From contig CAZJGG010000011.1 of assembly GCA_964545475.1 (NCBI GenBank), forward strand, positions 1 to 57,844: a stretch of DNA of 57,844 bases, read 5' to 3'. Origin of the DNA: CAZJGG01 sp964545475. Its GTDB lineage: Bacteria; Bacillota; Clostridia; Lachnospirales; JAISER01. Position 1 is the first letter of the stretch. Each line of letters begins with the position of its first letter. The notes beneath the pieces are model-generated. The model was given only the letters and a program-made list of their open reading frames with translations, made no database searches and was not told the origin of the DNA. Positions 16,365 to 24,110 of this stretch are shown piece after piece. A program made the position numbers and the translations under genes.

Positions 16365-17050
16365 CAGTTTTCTCCATTCTTATTAAATAATCTACAAAAA
16401 ATCTTAGTTAAGGAAACGGAAATAAGAATCAATAAAATAAATAATACAAAAATAACCAGCGCAATATCCATAAAAAACGGCAACGGAACCATATTAAGAA
16501 GCAAATCTTTAGAAGGGTCTAAAATCCATAAATCATTACTAAAAAACAGTTCATGGAATTTATTAAATGCAGAGTCAAAATCATAAGCAATAACAACTGA
16601 TAAAATTACTGTAAAAGCGAAAATTATTCCAATAACTATTTTATCAAATAAATAAAATAATTTCCAGGGATTTTTAACAATTTTAAACATAATAATTATT
16701 GTTAGCAAAAGGACAACAAATGATACATTTCTTAACATAAAGCCTGCGCTAAATAAATCTTTAACATCAACCATATGCAGTATCTCTTTTTCGTTAAAAA
16801 ATTCTCTTATTTCCCCGGCAACAACAGCATCTATTCTTAAATCATCATTTTTATCTCTCATATAATCTGTCAAATGCTTTGTAACCCTTAAAAGCTCGTC
16901 CTGTTCAATATTTATAGTGTTATAAACATTATTTTTGGCAAACTCATAATTATAAAACCCCATAGAAAACGTTGGAATACAGACAGCAGTAAAAAGGCAA
17001 ATAATAATTAAACTTACAGCGTGGAAAATTGCAATTATATTTTTAAACAT
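16364..17050 (-). CDS. Hypothetical multi-pass membrane protein
   Basis: I do not recognise a family. The 228-residue protein has an N-terminal membrane helix (about residues 5-25), an extracytoplasmic region of some 80 residues rich in charged amino acids, then three hydrophobic segments (about 100-125, 133-155 and 195-220). ATG at 17050 is chosen over upstream starts because GAGG lies 6 nt before it and the upstream gene stops 1 bp earlier. Its end overlaps the DUF2953 start by one base, so it is co-transcribed with the sporulation genes. Confidence 0.65.
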   Translation of the reverse strand: MFKNIIAIFHAVSLIIICLFTAVCIPTFSMGFYNYEFAKNNVYNTINIEQDELLRVTKHLTDYMRDKNDDLRIDAVVAGEIREFFNEKEILHMVDVKDLFSAGFMLRNVSFVVLLLTIIIMFKIVKNPWKLFYLFDKIVIGIIFAFTVILSVVIAYDFDSAFNKFHELFFSNDLWILDPSKDLLLNMVPLPFFMDIALVIFVLFILLILISVSLTKIFCRLFNKNGEN

Positions 17051-17051
17051 A

Positions 17052-17366
17052 TTACGCCTCGTTTTCAAGTAAAATACTTTGCTTAAAACCGTCAAGAGTT
17101 TCATGAACTTTTAAATATTCTTCAATAATTTGAACCGTCATACTACGCACTTGCAAACTTCCGGAAGCAACACCAATAATTACAAACAAATCATTGTCAT
17201 ACATTTTTTTGAAAATATGTTCAACCTTAAACATTTCCAAAAGCCAATTTCCTTCTTTACGAACGCACAGCAAATATAAGCCGGAATTTTCATATTCTTT
17301 TAAATCATCCGGCTCAAACTTTACATTTTCTCCAATAATTACGTTTTTGCTTATTTTATACACCAA
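17052..17366 (-). CDS. Hypothetical small soluble protein
   Basis: A 104-residue protein of no family that I recognise, with no signal peptide or membrane segment. It alternates predicted strands and helices; the central hydrophobic block NDLFVIIGVASGSLQVRSM could be the core of a small alpha/beta fold. It overlaps the amidohydrolase gene by 11 bp and ends 1 bp before the next start, which supports its being translated. The function is unknown. Confidence 0.6.
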   Translation of the reverse strand: MVYKISKNVIIGENVKFEPDDLKEYENSGLYLLCVRKEGNWLLEMFKVEHIFKKMYDNDLFVIIGVASGSLQVRSMTVQIIEEYLKVHETLDGFKQSILLENEA

Positions 17367-18204
17367 ACATCACTGCGTTTTCCATAATAATTTTTTTAAT
17401 ATCTTCATCATTAAGACCAGATTCAGATATTTCCTTTAAATACCTTTTAGGCTTAATAAGAGGATAATCGCTTCCAAACAGAATTTTATCCAAAACCCCT
17501 GCTTCTTTAGCCGTTTTGTAAATATTTTTTGAATATAGAAACGGCGAAGCCGCAATATCATAATAAGCGTTTTTTAAAACCTTTTTCATTTCCGGCATTA
17601 ATTCATAAAACAAAAGCCCTCCGCCCCAATGGGCAAAAATAACTTTAACCTCCGGGTGGTTTTCGCAAAACTTCGCAATTTTTACCGGGGTTGTTTCGGT
17701 TTTCCCACAATAATAATGACCTACAGGCTCATTGGCATGAATCATTATTGGCAAGGCTCTTTCTACTGCAAGCCCTGCAAACTCCTTAGTGCTGTTAATA
17801 TTATCAATTTCAAGCTGCTGACCATCTGGAAATATTTCCCCAATGCCTCGTAAACCACTGGAAATACACCTGTCAATTTCCGCTTCTAGCCCTTTTTTTG
17901 CAGGAGAAATGCACATATAGCCAATAAGCTTATCACCATATTTTTTTATCGCTTCTATTGTGTAATCATTAGCTTCTTTGCATAGCCCCATATCGCTGAA
18001 AGAAAAGCCAAACACAACTGACTTTGAAACCCCGGAAGCCCCCATTTCTTCAACAATTTCCTCCGCTGTGGCAAATTTGTTAACAGGGCTTTTCGATAGC
18101 ATGTCAAAATAATGCTCTCTTTCACCGATTTTACCAGCATTTTTAATAATTTCCGGCGATGTTATATGAACGTGAACATCTATTAAACCATTATCCACAT
18201 ACAT
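17356..18204 (-). CDS. Amidohydrolase family 2 metal-dependent hydrolase
   Basis: The 282-residue TIM-barrel hydrolase has the metal site DVHVHI at residues 9-14, further ligands in MIHANEP and VIFAHWGGG, and the C-terminal aspartate in ILFGSDYPL. These are the hallmarks of amidohydrolase-2 enzymes (decarboxylases, lactonases, deacylases); the substrate is not evident. It lies 6 bp after a BMP-type lipoprotein gene, so the ligand imported by that system might be a precursor of its substrate. ATG is used; an in-frame GTG two codons later, 7 nt after GGGG, is an equally good start. Confidence 0.8.
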   Translation of the reverse strand: MYVDNGLIDVHVHITSPEIIKNAGKIGEREHYFDMLSKSPVNKFATAEEIVEEMGASGVSKSVVFGFSFSDMGLCKEANDYTIEAIKKYGDKLIGYMCISPAKKGLEAEIDRCISSGLRGIGEIFPDGQQLEIDNINSTKEFAGLAVERALPIMIHANEPVGHYYCGKTETTPVKIAKFCENHPEVKVIFAHWGGGLLFYELMPEMKKVLKNAYYDIAASPFLYSKNIYKTAKEAGVLDKILFGSDYPLIKPKRYLKEISESGLNDEDIKKIIMENAVMFGV

Positions 18205-18210
18205 TCCCCT

Positions 18211-19269
18211 TTACTCCAAAGCAAGTTCTATTCCGCCTGATTTCATGCTGTAAAACAAATTGTCTATATCATTTTTCTTTGTACCTTCAATAACTGATGC
18301 ACCGGGCAAATACCCAGACAATGTAATAACTTCTTCTTCAACACCTAATTTCACAACTTCCGACGGTAATGTTCCTTCTACAAACATTTTAAACACTTCC
18401 TGGAAAGCTATTCCCACATTAGCATCTACAATAACGACGGAATTTTCCGGCGCAAACTGTTCCTGAGAAACGTCAGAGCAAATAACATAAACTCTTTTGG
18501 CTTCTGCGTATTCAACAGCTCCTTTAGAGGATTTTTCCGCTAAAACTGTTAAAATGTCTGCCCCGCTGGAAATTACTTCCTGGGCTTTTTTAGCCGTAGC
18601 ATCAGAATCCGTCATGCTTTCGCTGTAAGCTGTAATAACCTCTATATCACCGTTAATGTGTTGAACGCCTTTTTCAAAGCCTTTTTGAACGTTTTTTACG
18701 GACAAAACGTCAATACCACCAATAAATCCTACTTTGCCAGACTCTGTAAACTTAGCCGCAATTGCACCTAATAAAAATCCTTGCTGTTCTTCCTTAACAC
18801 CAAATCCGTGAACGTTATCCTGGGATACTGTGCTGTTGTATAGGAAAAAGTCTACATCCGGGTAATCAGCTGCAACACTGACAACTCCCTCTTGAAAAGC
18901 AGGAGAAGAAAAGAAAAACACTTTATAACCCAGCTTAGTCATTTCTTCAATACCAACAGATACGGCATCCGGCTTCGCTTCTTCTAAATAAGCAACCTGC
19001 GCACCAAGACTTTCTATAGCCAAAAGACCTTTATAAGCTTTTTGGCTGTCTCCCGGTTCTTCAATTGAACCATCTGTTATAAGCGCCACCATATAGCCAT
19101 CATACTGGTTTCTATTTACTACTTGTTCTTCTGTACCGTTCTCTTCAGCTTCGCTTTGATTTTCCTCTATCTGATTGTTATTATTGTCATTTTGAGCCTT
19201 TGAACATCCCGTCGTTAAAAATAATACAGTAACCATAAGAAATAATAAATTTTTTACAACTTTTTTCAT
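18211..19269 (-). CDS. BMP family substrate-binding lipoprotein
   Basis: Extracellular ligand-binding lipoprotein of the Med/PnrA (basic membrane protein) family, which mostly bind nucleosides for ABC import. The signal peptide ends at a lipobox, FLTTGC. An Asn/Glu-rich spacer follows, then a type I periplasmic-binding fold with GKVGFIGGIDVLSVKNVQKG and the GADILTV strand near residue 235. Length 352 from ATG at 19269, chosen because GAGGAGAG lies 5 nt upstream. No permease or ATPase gene is adjacent, so the rest of the importer must be elsewhere. It is the first gene of the ytfJ operon. Confidence 0.8.
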   Translation of the reverse strand: MKKVVKNLLFLMVTVLFLTTGCSKAQNDNNNNQIEENQSEAEENGTEEQVVNRNQYDGYMVALITDGSIEEPGDSQKAYKGLLAIESLGAQVAYLEEAKPDAVSVGIEEMTKLGYKVFFFSSPAFQEGVVSVAADYPDVDFFLYNSTVSQDNVHGFGVKEEQQGFLLGAIAAKFTESGKVGFIGGIDVLSVKNVQKGFEKGVQHINGDIEVITAYSESMTDSDATAKKAQEVISSGADILTVLAEKSSKGAVEYAEAKRVYVICSDVSQEQFAPENSVVIVDANVGIAFQEVFKMFVEGTLPSEVVKLGVEEEVITLSGYLPGASVIEGTKKNDIDNLFYSMKSGGIELALE

Positions 19270-19334
19270 AAATACTCTCCTCATAACTCCTATTAGTTAA
19301 TTTATAAAAGATAAGCCATCAAATTGGTAAAATT

Positions 19335-19363
19335 AGTATATCAAAGAAATTAATTTTATGCAA
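19335..19363 (-). promoter_or_regulatory. Sigma-A promoter of the lipoprotein operon
   Basis: On the minus strand TTGCAT and TATACT are separated by 17 bp, about 65 bp before the lipoprotein start. The -35 box begins right beside the U-tract of the rplT terminator. Confidence 0.6.
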
Positions 19364-19393
19364 CAAAAACAAAAACACGGATTAGCCCGTGTT
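19364..19393 (-). terminator. Rho-independent terminator of infC-rpmI-rplT
   Basis: A 7-bp stem (AACACGG with CCGTGTT) around a 6-nt loop is followed on the minus strand by TTTTTGTTTT, 24 bp past the rplT stop. Confidence 0.75.
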
Positions 19394-19417
19394 TAATGTA
19401 ATCAAATATATTTTATT

Positions 19418-19771
19418 TTATAAGCAAGCTTTAGCTTTTTCTGCAAGAAGTGTAAACGCATTACAGTCGTTAACAGCAAGCTCCGCAAGCATTTTTCTGT
19501 TAATATTAATTCCCGCAATTTTCAAGCCGTTCATCATTTTGCTGTATGAAATGCCGTTAATCCTAGCAGCAGCGTTAATTCTGGTAATCCAAAGGCGGCG
19601 GTATTCTCTTTTAGTTTGTTTTCTGCCTGCAAAAGAATGTGCCATAGCACGCATAACAGATTGTTTTGCAACTCTATATTGCTTGCTTCTTGAACCGAAA
19701 AATCCTTTAGCAAGTTTTAAAACTTTTTTATGTCTTTTTTTGGCGTTTAATCCGCCCTTAACTCTTGCCAT
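19418..19771 (-). CDS. rplT: 50S ribosomal protein L20
   Basis: L20 binds 23S rRNA early in large-subunit assembly and, in Firmicutes, represses its own operon. The 117-residue sequence has the basic N-terminal half (MARVKGGLNAKKRHKKVLK) and the FAGRKQTKREYRRLWITRIN block. It is the last gene of the infC-rpmI-rplT operon, 28 bp after rpmI. Confidence 0.98.
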   Translation of the reverse strand: MARVKGGLNAKKRHKKVLKLAKGFFGSRSKQYRVAKQSVMRAMAHSFAGRKQTKREYRRLWITRINAAARINGISYSKMMNGLKIAGININRKMLAELAVNDCNAFTLLAEKAKACL

Positions 19772-19799
19772 AGTAAAACCTCCATAAATATGTTATTAA

Positions 19800-19997
19800 C
19801 TACGCATATGGTAACATGCGTTTCATTTGTTTAACCTTTGTTGCATCTACCATTCCTGCTTTACGTAATTTACGTTTGCGTTTTGAAGACTTTTTAGTTA
19901 AAATATGTTGTTTATTGCATTTAAAATATTTAAGCTTACCAGTACCAGTTTTTTTAAAGCGTTTTGCCGCCGATTTGTTGGTTTTTAATTTAGGCAT
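19800..19997 (-). CDS. rpmI: 50S ribosomal protein L35
   Basis: Small, highly basic large-subunit protein of 65 residues, with the diagnostic start MPKLKTNKSAAKRFKKTGTG and ending KQMKRMLPYA. It sits between infC and rplT as in nearly all Firmicutes. Confidence 0.98.
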   Translation of the reverse strand: MPKLKTNKSAAKRFKKTGTGKLKYFKCNKQHILTKKSSKRKRKLRKAGMVDATKVKQMKRMLPYA

Positions 19998-20033
19998 TTA
20001 TTTTATCCTCCTTGTTTATTAAGCCACTAATAT

Positions 20034-20543
20034 TTATATCTTTGGTGCAATGAACATAGCCATAGTTTTGGCTTCCATTTTCGGTGGTTTTTCAACCGCC
20101 CCAATTTCAGAAACCTGCTCGGCAAAATCGTGTAAGATTTTATAGGCAACATCAGTATGTCCAAGCTCTCTCCCTCTAAAACGGATACTAACTTTGACTT
20201 TATCGCCGTGCTGTAGAAATTCAACCGCTTTTTTAACTTTAACCTGAATGTCATGAACATCAATGTTCGGTGAAAGCCGCAATTCTTTAATATCGATAGT
20301 TTTTTGTTTTTTACGAGCTTCTTTTTCTTTTTTGGCCACATCAAATTTATACTTTGAATAGTCCATTATTTTGCAAACGGGCGGCTTTGCCGTAGGAGAA
20401 ATTTTAACAAGGTCAAGCTTTTTTTCGTCTGCAAGCAATTGAGCGTCTCTTGATGAAACGATGCCTAGTTGCGCTCCGTCTGCATCAATAAGCCTAATTT
20501 CTTTATCACGAATTTGTTCATTAATCATTAACTCGGTAATAAT
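20034..20543 (-). CDS. infC: Translation initiation factor IF-3, probable AUU start
   Basis: IF-3 binds the 30S subunit and checks the start codon. The sequence has the INEQIRDKEIRLIDADG N-terminal domain, the KPPVCKIMDYSKYKFD linker region and a C-terminal domain ending in MAMFIAPKI. I place the start at ATT, 20541-20543: GGAGG lies 6 nt upstream, while the first in-frame ATG (20526-20528) is 21 nt from it. A second ATT follows at once. An AUU start matches the self-controlled infC of other bacteria. This gives 169 residues; starting at the ATG gives 164. The open frame extends further upstream but lies across the leader terminator. Confidence 0.92.
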   Translation of the reverse strand: MITELMINEQIRDKEIRLIDADGAQLGIVSSRDAQLLADEKKLDLVKISPTAKPPVCKIMDYSKYKFDVAKKEKEARKKQKTIDIKELRLSPNIDVHDIQVKVKKAVEFLQHGDKVKVSIRFRGRELGHTDVAYKILHDFAEQVSEIGAVEKPPKMEAKTMAMFIAPKI

Positions 20544-20550
20544 TGTACAC

Positions 20551-20586
20551 CTCCAAAAAAAAATAAAAAATGGGCATAGAAGCCCA
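20551..20586 (-). terminator. Leader terminator (attenuator) before infC
   Basis: TGGGCTTCTATGCCCA forms a hairpin at 20571-20586, followed on the minus strand by a run of about 20 nearly pure T. The infC ribosome site begins directly after. A terminator placed inside the leader means read-through must be controlled. Confidence 0.75.
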
Positions 20587-20589
20587 CTA

Positions 20590-20662
20590 TAATTAATCAT
20601 TTCTATAAACCCGAAGCCTTTTGGCAAACAAGGTGAGAAGTGGAGCTTCTGCTTTGACTTTT
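20590..20662 (-). promoter_or_regulatory. L20-type mRNA leader of infC-rpmI-rplT
   Basis: Between the promoter and the terminator the leader contains GAAGCTCCACTTC, then CTCACCTTGTTTGCC and GGCTTCGGGTTT. This order resembles the Firmicute L20 leader, where L20 protein binding favours termination. Assignment is by resemblance of layout and position; I cannot run a covariance search. Confidence 0.6.
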
Positions 20663-20664
20663 AG

Positions 20665-20693
20665 ATATTACCATAAGGAAAATTATTTGTCAA
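20665..20693 (-). promoter_or_regulatory. Sigma-A promoter of infC operon
   Basis: On the minus strand a perfect -35 TTGACA and a -10 TAATAT are separated by 17 bp, giving a leader of about 115 nt before the infC start. Confidence 0.75.
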
Positions 20694-20780
20694 TACAAAA
20701 TAAAAATTTTAAATTATCAATTTCCTTTGATAAACAAACAATATGTTTAAAAATATGCATGAGCGGATTACATGTCCACC

Positions 20781-20880
20781 NNNNNNNNNNNNNNNNNNNN
20801 NNNNNNNNNNNNNNNNNNNNNNNNNNNNNNNNNNNNNNNNNNNNNNNNNNNNNNNNNNNNNNNNNNNNNNNNNNNNNNNN
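20781..20880. other. Assembly gap of 100 N
   Basis: Exactly 100 unknown bases, the usual placeholder for a gap of unknown length. It lies between the infC promoter and the end of cobS. The right flank is palindromic, so a dispersed repeat probably broke the assembly. Open frames running through it are artefacts. Confidence 0.95.
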
Positions 20881-20920
20881 TTGCATTGTGCAAAAGAGCG
20901 GAACGCATTCAATGCGTTCC
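20881..20920. repeat. Palindromic intergenic repeat at gap edge
   Basis: Two hairpins in a row: TTGCA-TTG-TGCAA (20881-20893) and GGAACGCATT-C-AATGCGTTCC (20900-20920), the second with perfect 10-bp arms. It sits about 50 bp after the cobS stop. It could help end the cobS transcript, but no clear U-tract follows. It is more likely part of a dispersed palindromic repeat whose remainder is in the gap. Confidence 0.5.
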
Positions 20921-20968
20921 CTACAAAAAGAACCTGGTTTTACGCAAGAGAACTGACGTGAAAAATTA

Positions 20969-21721
20969 TTAGAACAGACACACTGCAAAAAGCATAAGAA
21001 CTTCCGAAAGCTCTATAAACGCTCCCAGTATATCCCCGGTTATGCCTCCGAAATTCTTTTTAGATGAAAAGTAGTAAAAAACATAATACAACAGCAAGAC
21101 AACGCTTACAACAACAAACTTTATGTTTATAAAATAACTTATTAACGCCGTTACGCATATGAATATTCCGTAAAAATAAATTAAATGAGATTTATTGTTG
21201 CCGCCGAAAAGTTTAATTAACCCTTCGCTTTTTGCCTTAGGAAAAACATATAACATTGATATTTGCATACATCTTGAAAGAATAGGTATAAACAGCAAAA
21301 TTAACGGCTCAAAGCTCTGGCTTGCTAATAAATGAGAAAATATGCCGAACTTAAGCAACAAAACAACTGCAGCCGTCATTGCGCCAAAAGCCCCTACCCT
21401 TGAGTCGGTCATAATTTCAAGCTTTCTATCTATATCCCTGCGGGAAAAGTAGGCATCTGCTGTATCCATAAGCCCGTCAAAGTGTACTCCGCCTGTTATG
21501 GCAAGAAAATAAACCGTCATTAATACAGCTTTTAGAATCACGGCGAAATTTAATATATTTAAAACCATTAAGCAAAAATAAGCCAAAACCCCGATAACAA
21601 GACCAACAAAAGGCATAAAAAGCGGAATGTTTTTTGTTCTGTTGTCTGTCCATTCAATAAACGGCATTGGAATAATTGTAAAAAATGAAACGGAAATTAT
21701 AAAACTTAATACTAAGTCCAT
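20969..21721 (-). CDS. cobS: Adenosylcobinamide-GDP ribazoletransferase (cobalamin synthase)
   Basis: Membrane enzyme that joins alpha-ribazole(-phosphate) to adenosylcobinamide-GDP, the last joining step of B12 assembly. Several membrane helices surround the family motif GGVHFDGLMDTADAYF near residues 75-95, followed by EIMTDSRVGAFG. Length 250 from ATG at 21721, chosen over an in-frame TTG because GGAG lies 6 nt before the ATG. It starts 1 bp after the stop of the phosphatase-DUF71 gene and ends the operon. Confidence 0.93.
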   Translation of the reverse strand: MDLVLSFIISVSFFTIIPMPFIEWTDNRTKNIPLFMPFVGLVIGVLAYFCLMVLNILNFAVILKAVLMTVYFLAITGGVHFDGLMDTADAYFSRRDIDRKLEIMTDSRVGAFGAMTAAVVLLLKFGIFSHLLASQSFEPLILLFIPILSRCMQISMLYVFPKAKSEGLIKLFGGNNKSHLIYFYGIFICVTALISYFINIKFVVVSVVLLLYYVFYYFSSKKNFGGITGDILGAFIELSEVLMLFAVCLF

Positions 21722-21722
21722 A

Positions 21723-22973
21723 TTATTCTCCAATGTCCAGTTTCAAAATAATTGAATACCCAAATTCGTTTTCATAAATGCCGTCAAACTCAAAAGAAAT
21801 AGGCTTCGTAAAAAGAGGTCCGTCAAAACAGAACGTATGGTATTCCCCGTTTTCTCCGCAAGCGTCAATTCCCATTACTTCAAATTCGTTTACCAGTTCC
21901 TTTGTAAGCTTTTTGCCTAAATAATCCTTGCTTAACCCATATTCTTTTGAAATTGCTTTTATAATTGCACTGTATCCTGTGTCAATAAATTCATTAACAA
22001 TATCCAGTCTTTTTTTATTCCAAAGAGGGAATACCGCTGAAAGACCGGCTTCGTTGCTTCTTTCCAAAGACCATTGCCTATGCTCAAAAATATCAATATC
22101 TCCAAAAGCGCAAACTGTAGCACCCATTTCTTTCGCCTTTTTCATAGCTTCAACAAAAGCTTTGCCGTAGTCGTCTCCGCCAGAAAAAATAACAGGTATA
22201 TTAAGTGACTCTGCCACCCGGTTTATTATAGGCACACTAACGCCGTGAAACCATGAAACCTCATGCTCTTTATTAATATTTACAATCAATGCAACAGGCG
22301 TGTTACCTTCCTTAACCATTTTATGGAGCGCCAGCATAGAATCTTTTCCGCAGCTTAAAGACATGCAGAACTTTTCTCCGTTTTTTTCAGGAAGTCCTTT
22401 ATATTCAATGACCTTTCCGTCTTCAACAGTTACTGTATACCCTTGTCCGTTTTTAGGAAGCCATTCATAATAATTTCTTTCTCCAATAAATAAATGCTCC
22501 ATAATTCTTGCAATAGAACCGCCATGAGCAACAATTGCAATGTTTTCGGCATCCCCTGAGTGTTTTTCCATAATTTCTCTAAATCCCTCTGTCACCCTTT
22601 TGGTGAAGATCTCAAGACTTTCTCCTCCGGGGCAAACATATGTACCAGTGGTGTCATCAACCCATTTTTGGTATTCCTCATGGGTTTTGTTCTCTTCATA
22701 TGTTTTCATTTCAAAAACACCGAAGTTATATTCGTTTAAAAACTCAAAGCTTGTGTGGGAAACTTCACCGAATATTATTCCCATAGTTTGCTTTGCCCTT
22801 TTTAAGCCGGAAACAAAATAAATATCACATTTAGGATATATTCCCGAATTTACAAGCTCTTTAATTTCTTGCTGCCCATTTTCAGACAAATCTACATCAG
22901 TTTGACCGCAGTACAACATTTTTTCGTTAGCCGTGGTTTTCCCATGGCGTATTAAATGGATATATTTTTTCAT
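21723..22973 (-). CDS. Alpha-ribazole phosphatase-like / DUF71 ATP-pyrophosphatase fusion
   Basis: Two-domain protein of 416 residues. Residues 1 to about 195 are a histidine phosphatase (LIRHGKTTANE; IVAHGGSIARI), fitting CobC, which removes phosphate from alpha-ribazole phosphate. Residues 203 to the end are a DUF71/COG2102 ATP-pyrophosphatase with PP-loop SLSCGKDSMLAL and the GDIDIFEHRQW block. Comparative genomics has linked a bacterial DUF71 branch to B12 salvage, which fits this fusion. ATG at 22973 overlaps the TGA of the upstream gene, so the earlier in-frame start is rejected. Confidence 0.85.
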   Translation of the reverse strand: MKKYIHLIRHGKTTANEKMLYCGQTDVDLSENGQQEIKELVNSGIYPKCDIYFVSGLKRAKQTMGIIFGEVSHTSFEFLNEYNFGVFEMKTYEENKTHEEYQKWVDDTTGTYVCPGGESLEIFTKRVTEGFREIMEKHSGDAENIAIVAHGGSIARIMEHLFIGERNYYEWLPKNGQGYTVTVEDGKVIEYKGLPEKNGEKFCMSLSCGKDSMLALHKMVKEGNTPVALIVNINKEHEVSWFHGVSVPIINRVAESLNIPVIFSGGDDYGKAFVEAMKKAKEMGATVCAFGDIDIFEHRQWSLERSNEAGLSAVFPLWNKKRLDIVNEFIDTGYSAIIKAISKEYGLSKDYLGKKLTKELVNEFEVMGIDACGENGEYHTFCFDGPLFTKPISFEFDGIYENEFGYSIILKLDIGE

Positions 22974-23347
22974 GGTTTTATTACAGCAGGCAGCCCACAA
23001 AAAATTCTTATAACCGTATCTGCATTTTCACACAAATAAACAAGCGCCCTGCTGTTTTCCTCCCGTCCTCTTCTAACAGCCGGCTCAACCGGCACAACTC
23101 CCGACGATATTTCATCAAATATAAGCACTTTATCCTGTAAATTGCATAAATTTTCTCTAAAATAACCTAAAACATCTTCATCTTGTTCAGCAAGCTTAAA
23201 AACAAGCTCGTGGCAATTGTGATAAATCTTTTTTGTAAAATCTAATTTATCAGATTTTACTTCTTGAACATCACATTCATTAACCCCATACTTATTAAGT
23301 GCGTAATTTAACTTACCTTGAAAAGCTCCGCCTACGATTATATCCAT
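22970..23347 (-). CDS. Short CobU-like protein
   Basis: A 125-residue protein resembling the adenosylcobinamide kinase/guanylyltransferase fold but much shorter than CobU. The P-loop is altered to GGAFQGKLN. The Walker B-like KVLIFDEISSGVVPVEP block and the C-terminal IFCGLPAVIKP are typical of CobU. The HR-x-x-R segment, which holds the guanylylated histidine in CobU, is missing. It follows the full-length CobU gene with a 10-bp overlap. It may be a paralogue that supplies part of the activity or has changed role. Confidence 0.7.
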   Translation of the reverse strand: MDIIVGGAFQGKLNYALNKYGVNECDVQEVKSDKLDFTKKIYHNCHELVFKLAEQDEDVLGYFRENLCNLQDKVLIFDEISSGVVPVEPAVRRGREENSRALVYLCENADTVIRIFCGLPAVIKP

Positions 23348-23883
23348 GAAAAGCCCCCCTTATGAAATGTTTGTTGCCCGTAACATACTTCCAAAACCGT
23401 ATCACAAATATTCGCCATATGTATGTCTATGTTTGCAAGCTGCTTACAGTACATTACCGTTAATTCATCGTATGCACCCATGTATTCCCCAAAAATATAG
23501 TCTGATACAATTACTATATTATCAAGCCTATTGACTAGTTCCGTCAATTCCCCAATAATTTTTACGTCTGCGTTTTTGTTAATACACCCGTCTGGTAAAA
23601 ACATTTCATTTGACAGCAAAGCCGTTGTAGAATCCAAAAGAACAGAATCGTTTTTTTGTATAACTCTTGTGTGTTCCAAAATATTCTCCGGGCATTCAAT
23701 TGTGGTAAACCCCCAGTCTACCCTTTCTTCCCTATGCCTTAAAATCCTAGATGCGTCCTCGTCGTCAACAGGGCGCATAGTTGCCAAATAATAAAGCATT
23801 GCATCATTTTTTTGTTTCATCGCCATATGCTGCGCAATGGTTGATTTTCCGTTTTTGCAACCGCCGGAAATAAAAATTCTCAC
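23338..23883 (-). CDS. cobU: Adenosylcobinamide kinase / guanylyltransferase
   Basis: Phosphorylates adenosylcobinamide and transfers GMP to it, the salvage step before CobS. The 181-residue protein has P-loop SGGCKNGKSTIA at residues 6-17, then YLATMRPVDDEDASRILRHR, whose HREER histidine region is the guanylylation site, and LLDSTTALLSNEMF. GTG start with AAGGGGG 6 nt upstream. The C-terminal part is less typical than the N-terminal part, and the final CGLP motif seen in CobU occurs instead in the short downstream paralogue. Confidence 0.85.
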   Translation of the reverse strand: MRIFISGGCKNGKSTIAQHMAMKQKNDAMLYYLATMRPVDDEDASRILRHREERVDWGFTTIECPENILEHTRVIQKNDSVLLDSTTALLSNEMFLPDGCINKNADVKIIGELTELVNRLDNIVIVSDYIFGEYMGAYDELTVMYCKQLANIDIHMANICDTVLEVCYGQQTFHKGGFSWI

Positions 23884-23894
23884 GGAAATCCCCC

Positions 23895-24110
23895 TTAATA
23901 GTATTTGCCTTCAATGTTTTCATTAATTAAAATTTCTTTTGCCTTTTCCAATTCCTCTTTTAAAACTTTGACAGAAAAACCGCAGCCTGCCGAAATTTCA
24001 GAAGGTGTTGGTATTAGTTTTATGATTAACCCAGCACCAATTAACACGCTTTCGGCTTTCATTGCGTCGTGGGTAGAATAAAATGCTATAATATTATATT
24101 CTTTGCTCAT
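23895..24110 (-). CDS. DUF3343 protein, putative selenium/sulfur carrier
   Basis: A 71-residue DUF3343 protein, a family found next to yedF, selD and cysteine desulfurase-like genes. The segment IAFYSTHDAMKAESVL is the N-terminal strand-helix. The Cys in ISAGCGFSVKV is a candidate reactive residue. Its ATG overlaps the yedF stop. No enzyme activity has been established for the family to my knowledge; a carrier role comes from gene context. Confidence 0.8.
   Translation of the reverse strand: MSKEYNIIAFYSTHDAMKAESVLIGAGLIIKLIPTPSEISAGCGFSVKVLKEELEKAKEILINENIEGKYY

Noticed and set aside
20544..20627. IF-3 extended to an upstream ATG
   Set aside because: The added codons cross the leader terminator and its T-tract; the family starts near INEQIR.
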